From assembly GCA_963974675.1 (NCBI GenBank), contig CAXBDQ010000005.1:44891-108890 (forward strand): DNA of 64,000 bases, in the 5' to 3' direction. The translations under genes and the position numbers were made by a program. Under the pieces are notes generated by a model. The model saw only the letters and a list, made by a program, of their open reading frames with translations. It was not told the origin of the DNA and made no database searches. Of the stretch, positions 1-9,037 are shown in pieces (the first letter of the stretch is position 1; each line of letters begins with the position of its first letter). This stretch comes from Porticoccus sp963974675. Lineage in GTDB: Bacteria; Pseudomonadota; Gammaproteobacteria; Pseudomonadales; Porticoccaceae.

Positions 1-16
1 ACCCACTTTAACGCTA

Positions 17-211
17 TTAGTGGTTAGAGCCGAGCTTCTCGTCAACACTCAACTGACGTGCTTCGCTTTCCAGCATCACAGGAATACCATCACGAATGGG
101 GTAAGCCAAACCACTGGCACGACAGATAAGTTCGTCTTTTTCTTTGTCATATTCCAACGGTGCTTTACTCACCGGACACACCAAAATACTTAGCAATTTC
201 TTGTCGATCAT
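17..211 (-). CDS. Trm112/YcaR family protein (UPF0434)
   Basis: A 64-residue protein of normal length for the Trm112/YcaR family. The N-terminus carries the family pattern LLSILVCPVSKAPL and the second half has AYPIRDGIPVML. In eukaryotes and archaea Trm112 activates methyltransferases; the role of bacterial members is not settled. Only one cysteine of the usual N-terminal CPxCK pair remains (CPVSK), so zinc binding is probably lost, as in many bacterial members. In related bacteria this gene sits next to lpxK and kdsB; here those would lie outside the window edge. The ATG start is the only reasonable one. Confidence 0.9.
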   Translation of the reverse strand: MIDKKLLSILVCPVSKAPLEYDKEKDELICRASGLAYPIRDGIPVMLESEARQLSVDEKLGSNH

Positions 212-352
212 AGTGCCCCCAGGCTGTGGATATAGTACGGTGGCAAGTTTAAGGGAAAGATGAAGTTAAGACCACGCCTAGGGGGGCTTTACTCAAAGAT
301 TGAACGAAAGGAATTAATAGCCTATTTACAGTAATAATAGGCCGCATTGAAA

Positions 353-1240
353 CTATTCAGCGCTAGCCGGAAAGTACTTCAGCACCAACTCGGGATCCAA
401 GCGCACGTTAAACCAATTGATGCGCCAGTCCAAATGTGGCCCTGTAGCTCGGCCTGTTGCACCAACACGAGCAATTAGATCACCCGCCTCTACTCTCTGA
501 CCATTCTCTGCCACCACGTCACTAAGATGTATAAAGGTTGAGCTAATGCCATGGCCGTGATCGACGATCAGCGTTCCTCCCGAATAAAACATATCTCGAT
601 GCACCAACGTCACAACACCGGGAGCGGGAGCAAAAACATCTGTACCTTTTGGTGCAGCAATATCCAATCCATAATGAGGACTTCCGGGCTTACCGTTATA
701 AACTCTGCGGCTGCCATAAACACCAGTAATGGGGCCTTTTAACGGTTTCTGAAACCCCCGCAAAAAATCCCGATAATGCCCATCTCCAGATCTAGCCTGT
801 TTAACCAACACCGCTTCCTGACGGATTCTTTCCAACACCTCATTTGGTGGCGTGACTGTTTTTTGGGGAACACCGTTAACACGTTGTTCTCGATACTCAC
901 GCTGGGCCACCGAAAACTCATGGAGCTCTTGATTGCCCTCACGCCCGTCCACAGTCAGCAGCGTTATTTTTGATGGTGCATCTCGCCCCAGCCCAAAGAC
1001 AAATAAGCCGTCTGCTTCAACTCTTATCTGATGGTTCATCAGCTCCACTGTGGAACCCGGCGCCACACGACCAATCAACAACGACCCTTGAGACAGAGCA
1101 CCCGTCAACTCAAGAGCTGATACAGCTGACCCCACCAATGTGACAACCAGAACGATAAGACACCGGGGCAAGGACATGCCAAGTTTCATAGCTGAATCAC
1201 TTTCAATTTTTATCCCTTTGCTTTTTATTAATTCATTCAT
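353..1240 (-). CDS. M23 family metallopeptidase (LytM-like, exported)
   Basis: A 295-residue protein with an N-terminal hydrophobic segment (about residues 27-43, ending SAVSALE) that reads as a signal peptide, a beta-rich middle part, and a C-terminal LytM/M23 peptidase domain from about residue 170. Predicted zinc ligands are H189 and D193 in HYGLD, with H238 in FIHLS and HGHG at 228-231. M23 enzymes cut peptidoglycan cross-bridges or act as amidase activators when ligands are missing; here the ligands look intact, so a periplasmic hydrolase is likely. Its ATG overlaps the upstream gene stop by 4 bases (ATGA), so the two are probably translationally coupled. An internal ATG at residue 18, nearer the signal peptide, is an alternative start. 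Confidence 0.9.
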   Translation of the reverse strand: MNELIKSKGIKIESDSAMKLGMSLPRCLIVLVVTLVGSAVSALELTGALSQGSLLIGRVAPGSTVELMNHQIRVEADGLFVFGLGRDAPSKITLLTVDGREGNQELHEFSVAQREYREQRVNGVPQKTVTPPNEVLERIRQEAVLVKQARSGDGHYRDFLRGFQKPLKGPITGVYGSRRVYNGKPGSPHYGLDIAAPKGTDVFAPAPGVVTLVHRDMFYSGGTLIVDHGHGISSTFIHLSDVVAENGQRVEAGDLIARVGATGRATGPHLDWRINWFNVRLDPELVLKYFPASAE

Positions 1241-1683
1241 TCAAACGCTTTCTTGTCTTTCGCATCTCGAACTACCGGCGTTTCCTTATCAAAATAGGGC
1301 TCCAAAGAATCCACCTGACAATGCTTTCCCGTGTGTAGCACTCTTATTGAATAGCTATGAGTACAAAACAAATTGTTTCGGGAGGTATACACAAAACCAT
1401 TTTGCATAATGTCTTTACAGGAATCCATGAAACGCATTTTTACTTGTTTGCCGTCCACCAACTGAAGTATTGCAGAATTTTCATCCAAAAGTTTTACCTT
1501 CTGAATGCGATGACTACTGAGACAACCATTGTAAATACCCCAATCTTCTAGGTCGACATCAACTTTCGATAGGCTGATCCCATTCACCCCATCGCTTGCT
1601 TCGTCTTCTGATAAAAGCACAGGGTGTCCAGGAACACTCGAGAGGAATACAACCATGACCAAAGCAATAAATAGATGCAACAC
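1237..1683 (-). CDS. small exported protein of unknown function (DUF6491-like)
   Basis: A 148-residue protein that starts with a hydrophobic stretch (LHLFIALVMVVFLSS) consistent with a signal peptide and has five cysteines in the mature part, fitting a periplasmic disulfide-bonded protein. The pattern of Cys residues around I..VKLLDENSAIL and MRFMDSCKDI resembles small secreted DUF6491-type proteins, but I cannot prove that assignment. It reads from a GTG (or the next TTG); no strong ribosome site is visible. It overlaps the M23 peptidase gene by 4 bases and likely forms a two-gene operon with it. Function unknown. Confidence 0.6.
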   Translation of the reverse strand: MLHLFIALVMVVFLSSVPGHPVLLSEDEASDGVNGISLSKVDVDLEDWGIYNGCLSSHRIQKVKLLDENSAILQLVDGKQVKMRFMDSCKDIMQNGFVYTSRNNLFCTHSYSIRVLHTGKHCQVDSLEPYFDKETPVVRDAKDKKAFE

Positions 1684-1808
1684 AAAAACTCGCTATAAAA
1701 TAATTCAAAGCTTAGATTGACTGACTGCCAGTCCGTTCCTCAAAAGGAGAAAGATATTTTATGAGTGTTGGCGTGAAAAAAATTTACACCACTCCGGCAC
1801 AGAGAGAC

Positions 1809-2318
1809 TTAGTCATTATCAGGGCAGGAAGAATTGAAGCATTTAGAAATTTGATCCGAATTGAACCCGCGATAGTGAAGAAAACTACTGCGCCTAGCTC
1901 TCTCCTTGAAATCCTCACAGAATTTTGTTCCATACTTTTTGTTGAGCACCGCACTGGCCAACTCACACCAGTCAACACCACTTTCTTCTAAAATATGTTC
2001 TATAAGGTATTGGTCAACACCCCGTTGTTGTAATTCCATACTGATACGATTAGGCCCCAGCCCCCGCCTTATTCGAGAGGATAAAAATGCTTCAGCAAAC
2101 CTCTCATCAGACTGAAGATTGTCCTGCTGCAACTCAAAGACAACCTGACCTATTATTTCAGAATAATCAGGTAATTTATCGCTCAGCTTCCGCTGTAATT
2201 CAAAACAGGAATGCTCTCTGCGCGCCAATAAGTTCATCGCACGCATCCGTACAATAGACTTGGGATTTTCTTGCTGCCCACTCGCTTGTTGAGAAATAGA
2301 TTGATCTGTTTGAGTCAT
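1809..2318 (-). CDS. recX: regulatory protein RecX
   Basis: A 169-residue RecX. It has the tandem three-helix repeats typical of the family, including RAMNLLARREHSCFELQRKL near residue 25, LQSDERFAEAFLSSRIRRG in the middle (a RecX hallmark), and GPNRISMELQQRG. RecX binds RecA filaments and limits RecA recombinase and coprotease activity. The first ~20 residues are polar and extra to the core. In most proteobacteria recX directly follows recA; here it is about 1.2 kb downstream, separated from recA by a desaturase-type gene and a terminator, so it probably needs its own promoter or read-through. Confidence 0.93.
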   Translation of the reverse strand: MTQTDQSISQQASGQQENPKSIVRMRAMNLLARREHSCFELQRKLSDKLPDYSEIIGQVVFELQQDNLQSDERFAEAFLSSRIRRGLGPNRISMELQQRGVDQYLIEHILEESGVDWCELASAVLNKKYGTKFCEDFKERARRSSFLHYRGFNSDQISKCFNSSCPDND

Positions 2319-2606
2319 TGATTACCTGACCATTTTTTCCGGGAGCTTTTAATTGAGCGATACACCTAATACGCCAATTTTCAATAATGTCTGGACTATT
2401 TTAGTCGGCCGCACCTATCGCATCAAAGTGCCTTCACCTTTGTTACTGTTTACCTGAAATTTCCTGAGCTTTCTTCAGCGCTTTTCTTTGGTCCGCTCTT
2501 TAAGCTAAATTTTCAACCTACAGTCCCAAAGTTACCCCACTGAGCCAGCCCTTCCTATTTATAACCGTTTCTTTTACAGACATGTAATCGTAAACAGGCG
2601 TATTTT

Positions 2607-3377
2607 CTACCTAATACGCTTGAACGGTTCCAACATCAACTGAACCAGACCCTCATCACGCCTATGTTCAATCCCTATTTTCATATCTGCTTGTCGATGA
2701 TGCTTAGAGCTGCTTCCAAACATACGGTCCCAAAAGCTAAATATCGTACCGTAATTGCTATCAGTATCCTGTTGTATCGCGTGGTGGTGAACCCAATGTA
2801 TAGCTGGGGTAATGATTACCCGTGACAGTATTCTCTCCAACCTTACAGGCAAACGTACGTTGGAATGATGAAAACCTGCATTGGTCAGTACTACTGCCTC
2901 AAAAATTATGACGGATAGCAGGGGCATGCCTAAGCAAACAATGACAAGCGAACGCACCAACGCGGACAAGACAACTTCACCAAAATGAAATCGCACCGCT
3001 GAGGTGACATCTAACCACTCATCCAAGTGATGTACCTGATGAAAGCGCCAAAGCAAAGATATACGATGATTAGCCCTGTGCCACCAGTAGATCCAAAGAT
3101 CCAAAATCAAAACGTCGAGCAATAATCCGCCCCACCCTTCGGCTAACAAGCCACTACGCCAATTTATACCCCAACCTACGGCAATAAACGTTATAGGTAA
3201 CACAATGAAGGGGGACACCAAACTGTTGCATAACCATAAGGAGATGTTACGTAACATACGGTTTTTCGACGCAATGGCCTTAGGCACTACCGCTGAGGGA
3301 AAGTAACGCTCTGCCACAAATAAGCCTAGTAGAAGACTGACTACAATAATGCTCTTATAAACGACCAGCTCTGGCAT
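2607..3377 (-). CDS. sterol desaturase / fatty acid hydroxylase family protein
   Basis: A 256-residue integral membrane protein with the histidine clusters of the fatty-acid-hydroxylase superfamily: HRANH (about residue 120), HQVHH about 10 residues later, HHSNV near residue 170, and HWVHHH near residue 195. These coordinate a di-iron centre that hydroxylates or desaturates lipids. Several hydrophobic segments (VVSLLLGLFVA, FIVLPITFIAVGW, LLLDVLILDLWIYWW) fit a four-helix membrane protein with catalytic residues facing the cytoplasm. The substrate cannot be told from sequence. It lies between recA and recX on the same strand, behind the recA terminator, which is unusual for that locus. Confidence 0.88.
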   Translation of the reverse strand: MPELVVYKSIIVVSLLLGLFVAERYFPSAVVPKAIASKNRMLRNISLWLCNSLVSPFIVLPITFIAVGWGINWRSGLLAEGWGGLLLDVLILDLWIYWWHRANHRISLLWRFHQVHHLDEWLDVTSAVRFHFGEVVLSALVRSLVIVCLGMPLLSVIIFEAVVLTNAGFHHSNVRLPVRLERILSRVIITPAIHWVHHHAIQQDTDSNYGTIFSFWDRMFGSSSKHHRQADMKIGIEHRRDEGLVQLMLEPFKRIR

Positions 3378-3484
3378 CTATATACTTCTCAACTATTATT
3401 AAGTTATCCACATTCTGCATCACAGAAATGATTTTCTACAATATTGTTCACTATTTTTATAATACATCGAGGAACTTACCTACA

Positions 3485-3519
3485 AAAAAGCCGTACTTCT
3501 AGAGGAAGCACGGCTTTTT
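3485..3519 (-). terminator. Rho-independent terminator of recA
   Basis: An inverted repeat with arms at 3485-3499 and 3505-3519 and a 5-base loop. On the minus strand it reads A-tract, GCCGTGCTTC, loop, GAAGTACGGC, T-tract, with one G-U pair. It sits 31 bases after the recA stop and before the desaturase gene, so recA transcription likely ends here. Confidence 0.85.
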
Positions 3520-3549
3520 CTTACTTACATGAAAATTTTGGTACGGAGA

Positions 3550-4617
3550 TTAAGCTCTAACCTCAGATTCCTCTGGATTCGCTGATTCTTTTTTAATCAA
3601 CTCATCTTCAGTAGAATTTTTCTTTTTCACAACAGGCATTAACTCAGTACGAATTTTCTGTTCGATTTCATTAGCAATTTCTGGATTTTCACGCAAATAT
3701 TCACAAGCATTTGCCTTACCTTGGCCTATTTTGTTGCCATTGTAGGCATACCAGGCGCCGGCCTTATCAACCAGACCGCATTTCACCCCTAGATCAACTA
3801 TTTCACCTAGATGGTTAATACCCTCGCCATAGAGAATCTGAAACTCACATTGTTTGAAGGGTGGGGATACTTTGTTTTTCACCACCTTCACTCGGGTCTC
3901 ATTCCCCACCACCTCATCGCCATCTTTCACCGCACCGATGCGACGAATATCCAAACGAACAGATGAGTAAAATTTTAATGCATTACCACCGGTCGTTGTT
4001 TCAGGGTTACCGAACATCACACCGATTTTCATGCGAATTTGGTTAATGAAAATGACCAAACAATTGGCATGTTTTATATTGCCTGTCAGTTTGCGCAGCG
4101 CCTGCGACATCAAACGGGCCTGCAGGCCCACGTGGTGATCACCCATTTCTCCTTCGATTTCAGCACGGGGGGTCAAGGCAGCCACGGAATCCACAACCAA
4201 CACATCTACCGTGCCGGAACGCACCAACATATCAGTAACTTCCAGTGCTTGTTCACCGGTATCCGGCTGAGACACCAGCAAGTCATCAACATTAACACCC
4301 AATTTTTCTGCATAAATAGGGTCCAAGGCATGTTCTGCATCGACAAAAGCACAGGTACCACCTTGCTTTTGAGCCTCAGCAATCACTTGCAAAGTCAGCG
4401 TTGTTTTACCCGAAGACTCTGGCCCATAGATCTCCACAACTCGCCCCTTCGGCAAACCACCGATACCCAATGCAATGTCCAGACCTAATGAGCCAGTAGA
4501 GATAGACGGCATAACCACATGCTCTCTGTCTCCCATACGCATAACTGTCCCTTTGCCGAACTGACGTTCAATTTGATCCAGTGCCGCTTTAAGCGCCTTT
4601 TCTTTATTAGGGTCCAT
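3550..4617 (-). CDS. recA: recombinase RecA
   Basis: RecA, 355 residues from the ATG at 4617. The N-terminus MDPNKEKALKAAL matches the family, and the Walker A motif GPESSGKT is near residue 66. Also present are FVDAEHALDP, LLVSQPDTGEQALE and the L2-region NQIRMKIGVMFGNPETTTGG. RecA drives homologous recombination and triggers LexA self-cleavage in the SOS response. An in-frame GTG two codons upstream is possible, but AGAGG lies about 8 bases before the ATG, which favours the ATG. It is preceded by a LexA box and pncC and followed by a strong terminator. The C-terminus ends in an acidic tail (EESEVRA), as usual. Confidence 0.98.
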   Translation of the reverse strand: MDPNKEKALKAALDQIERQFGKGTVMRMGDREHVVMPSISTGSLGLDIALGIGGLPKGRVVEIYGPESSGKTTLTLQVIAEAQKQGGTCAFVDAEHALDPIYAEKLGVNVDDLLVSQPDTGEQALEVTDMLVRSGTVDVLVVDSVAALTPRAEIEGEMGDHHVGLQARLMSQALRKLTGNIKHANCLVIFINQIRMKIGVMFGNPETTTGGNALKFYSSVRLDIRRIGAVKDGDEVVGNETRVKVVKNKVSPPFKQCEFQILYGEGINHLGEIVDLGVKCGLVDKAGAWYAYNGNKIGQGKANACEYLRENPEIANEIEQKIRTELMPVVKKKNSTEDELIKKESANPEESEVRA

Positions 4618-4738
4618 GATCACTGCCTCTTTATTCTTAATTGACTCTGTAATTCTTAAATGACTTTTATTTCCTAAATGCTCAACTTTTGATACCTGAA
4701 CATTTGAATTTCCAGTAGCTTACCCCAAATTTTTTATA

Positions 4739-4754
4739 CTGTATAGTCATACAG
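4739..4754 (-). promoter_or_regulatory. LexA (SOS) box upstream of recA
   Basis: The palindrome CTGTATAGTCATACAG is a perfect CTGT-N8-ACAG LexA operator and has TA flanks on both sides, as in the strongest gammaproteobacterial SOS boxes. It lies about 120 bases upstream of the recA ATG and 4 bases after the pncC stop, so it is placed to control recA alone. Confidence 0.9.
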
Positions 4755-4758
4755 TACT

Positions 4759-5259
4759 CTATTTTTCTAGGATATGAATCAGGCCCTTTAATGCCTGCTC
4801 TATCGCTGCCGCTCTAACGGTAGAACGCTCGCCCTTAAACTGGAACGACTGAGCTTCCATCACACTGACATCTCCACCACTACGTTTTGCCCAGCAAAAC
4901 CACACAAGACCGACTGGCTTTTCCTTTGTACCCCCACCGGGTCCCGCCACGCCACTGACTGCAACGGCAACATCTGCATCAGATGATTTCAATGCACCAA
5001 GAGCCATAAGCTCCACTACGGACTTACTGACTGCACCTTCAGACAACAACACCTCTGCCGGCACACCTAACAATTGTTGTTTTGATTGATTTGCATAGGT
5101 AACGAAACCAGCATGAAACCACTGTGAGCTACCGGGCACATCAGTAATAGCACTGGCAACCCCGCCGCCCGTACATGACTCAGCACAGGTAACCGTCTGT
5201 CGCTGGGACAACAGCTTTTCACCCAACTGAATAGCAAGTATTGCAGAGTTACCATTCAT
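4759..5259 (-). CDS. pncC: nicotinamide-nucleotide amidase (CinA C-terminal family)
   Basis: A 166-residue stand-alone CinA C-terminal domain. Family motifs are TCAESCTGGGVASAIT (about residues 23-38), HAGFVTYANQSKQQLLGV and AVSGVAGPGGGTKEKPVG. PncC deamidates NMN to nicotinate mononucleotide in NAD recycling. It lacks the N-terminal MoCF-like domain of long CinA proteins, as is normal for proteobacterial PncC. An in-frame GTG lies one codon upstream; the ATG at 5259 has AGGG at good distance. Position directly before recA is conserved in Pseudomonas and relatives, where mutS would be its other neighbour; here it is not. Confidence 0.93.
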   Translation of the reverse strand: MNGNSAILAIQLGEKLLSQRQTVTCAESCTGGGVASAITDVPGSSQWFHAGFVTYANQSKQQLLGVPAEVLLSEGAVSKSVVELMALGALKSSDADVAVAVSGVAGPGGGTKEKPVGLVWFCWAKRSGGDVSVMEAQSFQFKGERSTVRAAAIEQALKGLIHILEK

Positions 5260-5302
5260 CACAATGCCCTATTTCATAGCAATATATTTTATCAATTAGA
5301 TG

Positions 5303-6460
5303 CTAGTTAAACGAAACAGTAACCAATGTTTCGTAATGGTAGGTTCCGGGAAACAAATCAATCAACCCAATATGTTCAACTGTATGCTTTCCCGCTAACT
5401 GCTGAAGATCTCTCACCATGGTTGCCGCATTACAACTCACATAAATCAGCTTTTTAGGCTTAAAGGTCTTCACCCAATCAGCCAAACCTGGAAACCCTTT
5501 TCTAGGAGGGTCAACCAACAACACATCAAACTGTTGATACTCGGAACGAGCTTTAAATGTTCTCAGCGCCGAATCTGAAAACAGGTCCAAATGTACAAAG
5601 CTCAAGGACTCTTGATTTACTCGGTCTGGGGCATAGTCCACCATTACCCGAGCCATTGCAGCATTGTTTTCAACAAGACTGTCGGACAGATTGCCCTCTC
5701 CTGAGAACAGATCCAACAATGAAGCAACATCATCATTTTTTATTTCTTCATACACAGCCGTTTTTAACACGGCATTCATTGCTTGGTTAACTTGGCTAAA
5801 ACCACCATGTGCATAGGGTTCATCCCATTTCACACTGACACCTTCTGGGGTCAAGTAAAGCTCACAATGTCCTTGCTCGCCATGATCCTCTGTCCAGCTT
5901 TTGTCATTATATAGTTCGTCAAATGTTGCTCTCAAACGATCATCTATTGCCTGACATTCTGGTATTTCTACAACATTATTCGTAACGCCATCCATCATGC
6001 CAAGGTATTTATGCCGGTAGTGAAGCTGTATCCGATTACGATACCCCAGCCGTTCTTTTGCTGGGCTAACATGAATGGCTGGAATAGCCGCCTCCAACCG
6101 ATTCAAATGATGCTGCAACGCCTGCTGTTTATAAAGTAATTCACTTTGATAATCCGTGTGCAAATAATGGCATCCTGGGCAGCTTTCGAAATGCTTACAC
6201 TGCGGCTCCTCTCGATTACCTGCCGTAATATCCAAGGTGCTCAGCCGAGCAAACATCACATCTTTGCTGGCTTTAGTTAACGTTGCAGTACCCTGATCGC
6301 CCGGCAAAGTTTTAGGAATAAAGCAAGGTTTGTTATCAATTTTTGCAACACCCTGTCCTAGGGAGTCCATACTCTCTACCTTAAACTCCAATAAACGTTC
6401 AACCTGTTTTCGCTTGGGTTTTCCATACCGAGCTTTTGTTTCAAATTTTCTTCGTTTCAA
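5303..6460 (-). CDS. RumA-family class I SAM-dependent RNA (uracil-5) methyltransferase
   Basis: A 385-residue RNA methyltransferase of the RumA/TrmA type. An N-terminal TRAM-like domain (GQGVAKIDNKPCFIPKTLPGD, about residues 35-55) binds RNA. It is followed by a cysteine cluster C..HFESCPGCHYLH for a [4Fe-4S] centre. The Rossmann part has LLDLFSGEGNLS for SAM binding, LLVDPPRKGFPG, and the catalytic YVSCNAATMVRDL. Such enzymes make m5U in rRNA or tRNA; the protein is shorter than RlmD (about 430-450), so the exact target is uncertain. The start is TTG with GAGG upstream; the next ATG would cut the TRAM domain. Confidence 0.88.
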   Translation of the reverse strand: MKRRKFETKARYGKPKRKQVERLLEFKVESMDSLGQGVAKIDNKPCFIPKTLPGDQGTATLTKASKDVMFARLSTLDITAGNREEPQCKHFESCPGCHYLHTDYQSELLYKQQALQHHLNRLEAAIPAIHVSPAKERLGYRNRIQLHYRHKYLGMMDGVTNNVVEIPECQAIDDRLRATFDELYNDKSWTEDHGEQGHCELYLTPEGVSVKWDEPYAHGGFSQVNQAMNAVLKTAVYEEIKNDDVASLLDLFSGEGNLSDSLVENNAAMARVMVDYAPDRVNQESLSFVHLDLFSDSALRTFKARSEYQQFDVLLVDPPRKGFPGLADWVKTFKPKKLIYVSCNAATMVRDLQQLAGKHTVEHIGLIDLFPGTYHYETLVTVSFN

Positions 6461-6747
6461 AGTGCTATTTTCCTCACATTACCCGCTAGTGTTACTGTAT
6501 CAACCACAACAACGACGCCAGATATCACAAAAAAACCACATAAATCAATATATTGATAACTATTAACATCATGCCAACTACGCTACTGCCCCACAGTTTA
6601 TTCCAAAAACTCCAGCACACCTTTTAATTTTTACCTATGGTATATTTCTCTGCTTTAACGACACCGATCTGCCAAAAGTCAGTCGGCGTAATGGGTCGAC
6701 GGATCACCCTATACAAGCATCATGTAGTAGTAGGTGATCAGTACATA

Positions 6748-8946
6748 ATGACAAAAACTCTAAAAGCTAATGATGTCCAAGCAACCCCTGCCCGCCTACG
6801 TGTTCTACCGCTCATCGCCTTTGTGACGACCCTACTTGTCGGGCTATTTATTGTCCACAACCACCATTCATTATGGCAAAAAGAGCAGTCAATACTTATG
6901 TCTGAGCTTGTCTCCTCACAAGGAGATACTATTCAACGTCATCTTTCTCGCTCGCTGTCGTCCACTTATATTCTCAAATCCTTGATTGAAGTCGATCAGG
7001 GTAATATCAAAAACTTTGAGACTTACGCTAAAAATATATCTGACTCTTTGGGTGGCATTACTAATTTACAATTAGCGCCAGGAGGTATTATTCAGCACAT
7101 TTACCCCCTAGCGGGGCATGAAAAAGCCATTGGCCTCGACATACTGAAACATGACAACAGTCGTGATGATGCGACTTGGGCGATCTCTCACGCAGAACTC
7201 ATTCTGTCGGGTCCTTTTGAACTCATCCAAGGAGGCAATGCTGTTATCGGCCGCAACCCAGTATTTTTGAAAGATTTGGGGGGCAAGAAATCATTCTGGG
7301 GATTCGTCTCGGTATTAATCTACTTAGACGACCTTCTCTCCGACACCAATTTGAGCACATTAAAAACTAAAGGATACTACTACCAATTATCAAAGGACAG
7401 GAACGGTACTGAATATATTTTTGCCCAAAGCCATACAGATATGAACTCGGCTGAAACCATTATTAAAAAAGCTATTACAGTACCCAATGGCACCTGGCTT
7501 CTGAGCATGGGTCGCGAACCTAGGCCCTGGCACTACATAGCCCTAGCCCTACAGATATTACTGGCCGTTTGCCTAAGCGCGTTGATGGCTTACATCTCCT
7601 ATGCACTACTGAGGCGACCCATACAGCTCCAGCAACTGGTGGATGAAAAAACGGAGGAATTACACAAACTAGCCTTCTATGACCCATTAACCAAACTCTG
7701 CAACCGTCGACTCTTTAACGACCTGCTCTCTCGCATGATCATCACCACAGAGCGTAACGGGACTCAGATGGCTTTGCTTTATTTGGACTTAGACGACTTT
7801 AAGCGTATTAATGATTCGCTAGGCCATGAGAGTAGGGATCAATTACTGAAAATTATTGGCAAAAGAATCACTGCCGCTGTTCGCAAATCTGATATCGCTG
7901 CCCGTATTGGAGGAGATGAATTTTGCATACTTCTTCCTAATATTCAGAGTTCCATAAATGCTGCGAGTATTGCAGAAAAAATACTGCACACTATAGGGCA
8001 GCCGATTAGGTTGGGCGTCCACTCTGTAAGAATCACCCCCAGCATTGGGATCACCCTCGCGCCCCTCGACGGCGTCAGTGCAGCCCAATTACTCAAAAAT
8101 TCCGACCTGGCCATGTACAGCGCCAAAGATAACAGCCGTAACAACTATCAATTTTTTGAGGATAAACTTAACATCAATGCTATGGAACGCTTGATACTCG
8201 AAAGAGAACTCAGCCAAGCCGTGGAAAACAACGAATTCATCCTCCACTTCCAACCACAGGTATGTCTACTTACCCAAAAAACCAGAAGAATAGAGGCGTT
8301 GGTACGGTGGCAACACCCCAGCCGAGGCTTCCTACCACCAGGCGACTTTATTCAATTTGCAGAAGACAGCCGGCTTATCATTCCTATAGGCTCATGGGTG
8401 CTGGAGCAGGCGTGCCTACAATTAAAAAAATTAAACTTTCCTGAGCTCACGGTATCGGTAAACTTGTCGCCGAGACAATTTGCTGACCCTAACTTATTAG
8501 TCACCATCAAAAAAGCTCTAAGCAATAGTGGTCTGGAGGGGCATCGTTTAGAGTTGGAAATTACAGAAACTGTCTTAATGAAAAATATGGAAAATGCAAT
8601 TACCACACTCAAGCAAATTAAATCCTTAGGCATTCAGATTGCCATAGATGATTTTGGTACTGGCTATTCCTCCCTCAGCCAGTTAAAAAACCTACCGGCA
8701 GACACACTGAAAATTGACCGTGAATTCATTAAAGATATAATTGAAAGCACTGAGAATGCAGTTATCACAAAGGTCATTATCAGCATGGGACACAAACTAG
8801 GACTGACTGTCATAGCCGAAGGTGTCGAAACAGAAGAGCAAGTAGAATTTCTTCATCAGATCCAATGTGATATGGCCCAAGGTTACTTCTTCAGCAGGCC
8901 CGTTGACGAGGCCGGTTTGATTAAATTTTTATCCATGAACACCTGA
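6748..8946 (+). CDS. membrane-bound CHASE-GGDEF-EAL cyclic di-GMP enzyme
   Basis: A 732-residue protein: transmembrane helix at about 19-37, a periplasmic CHASE-like sensor (40-255, with YPLAGHEKAIGLDIL), a second helix at about 261-285, a GGDEF domain (303-460) and an EAL domain (485-730). The cyclase signature RIGGDEF is intact, with an RxxD inhibitory site (RKSD) five residues before it. The EAL side keeps EALVRW, the VNLSPRQF asparagine, DDFGTGYSSL, AEGVET and QGYFFSRP, so phosphodiesterase activity is also plausible. ATG at 6748 has AGGTGA 10 bases upstream; an open frame extends back to 6637 but adds only unlikely residues. Monocistronic. Confidence 0.92.
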   Translation: MTKTLKANDVQATPARLRVLPLIAFVTTLLVGLFIVHNHHSLWQKEQSILMSELVSSQGDTIQRHLSRSLSSTYILKSLIEVDQGNIKNFETYAKNISDSLGGITNLQLAPGGIIQHIYPLAGHEKAIGLDILKHDNSRDDATWAISHAELILSGPFELIQGGNAVIGRNPVFLKDLGGKKSFWGFVSVLIYLDDLLSDTNLSTLKTKGYYYQLSKDRNGTEYIFAQSHTDMNSAETIIKKAITVPNGTWLLSMGREPRPWHYIALALQILLAVCLSALMAYISYALLRRPIQLQQLVDEKTEELHKLAFYDPLTKLCNRRLFNDLLSRMIITTERNGTQMALLYLDLDDFKRINDSLGHESRDQLLKIIGKRITAAVRKSDIAARIGGDEFCILLPNIQSSINAASIAEKILHTIGQPIRLGVHSVRITPSIGITLAPLDGVSAAQLLKNSDLAMYSAKDNSRNNYQFFEDKLNINAMERLILERELSQAVENNEFILHFQPQVCLLTQKTRRIEALVRWQHPSRGFLPPGDFIQFAEDSRLIIPIGSWVLEQACLQLKKLNFPELTVSVNLSPRQFADPNLLVTIKKALSNSGLEGHRLELEITETVLMKNMENAITTLKQIKSLGIQIAIDDFGTGYSSLSQLKNLPADTLKIDREFIKDIIESTENAVITKVIISMGHKLGLTVIAEGVETEEQVEFLHQIQCDMAQGYFFSRPVDEAGLIKFLSMNT

Positions 8947-9037
8947 AACTTAGTTTTGTTTAAAATATTGATATCCTTTCTTTCCACCCATTAACGAGAA
9001 AGGTAAGAATCGTCCCTGTTTTTATAGAGTGTAATTA

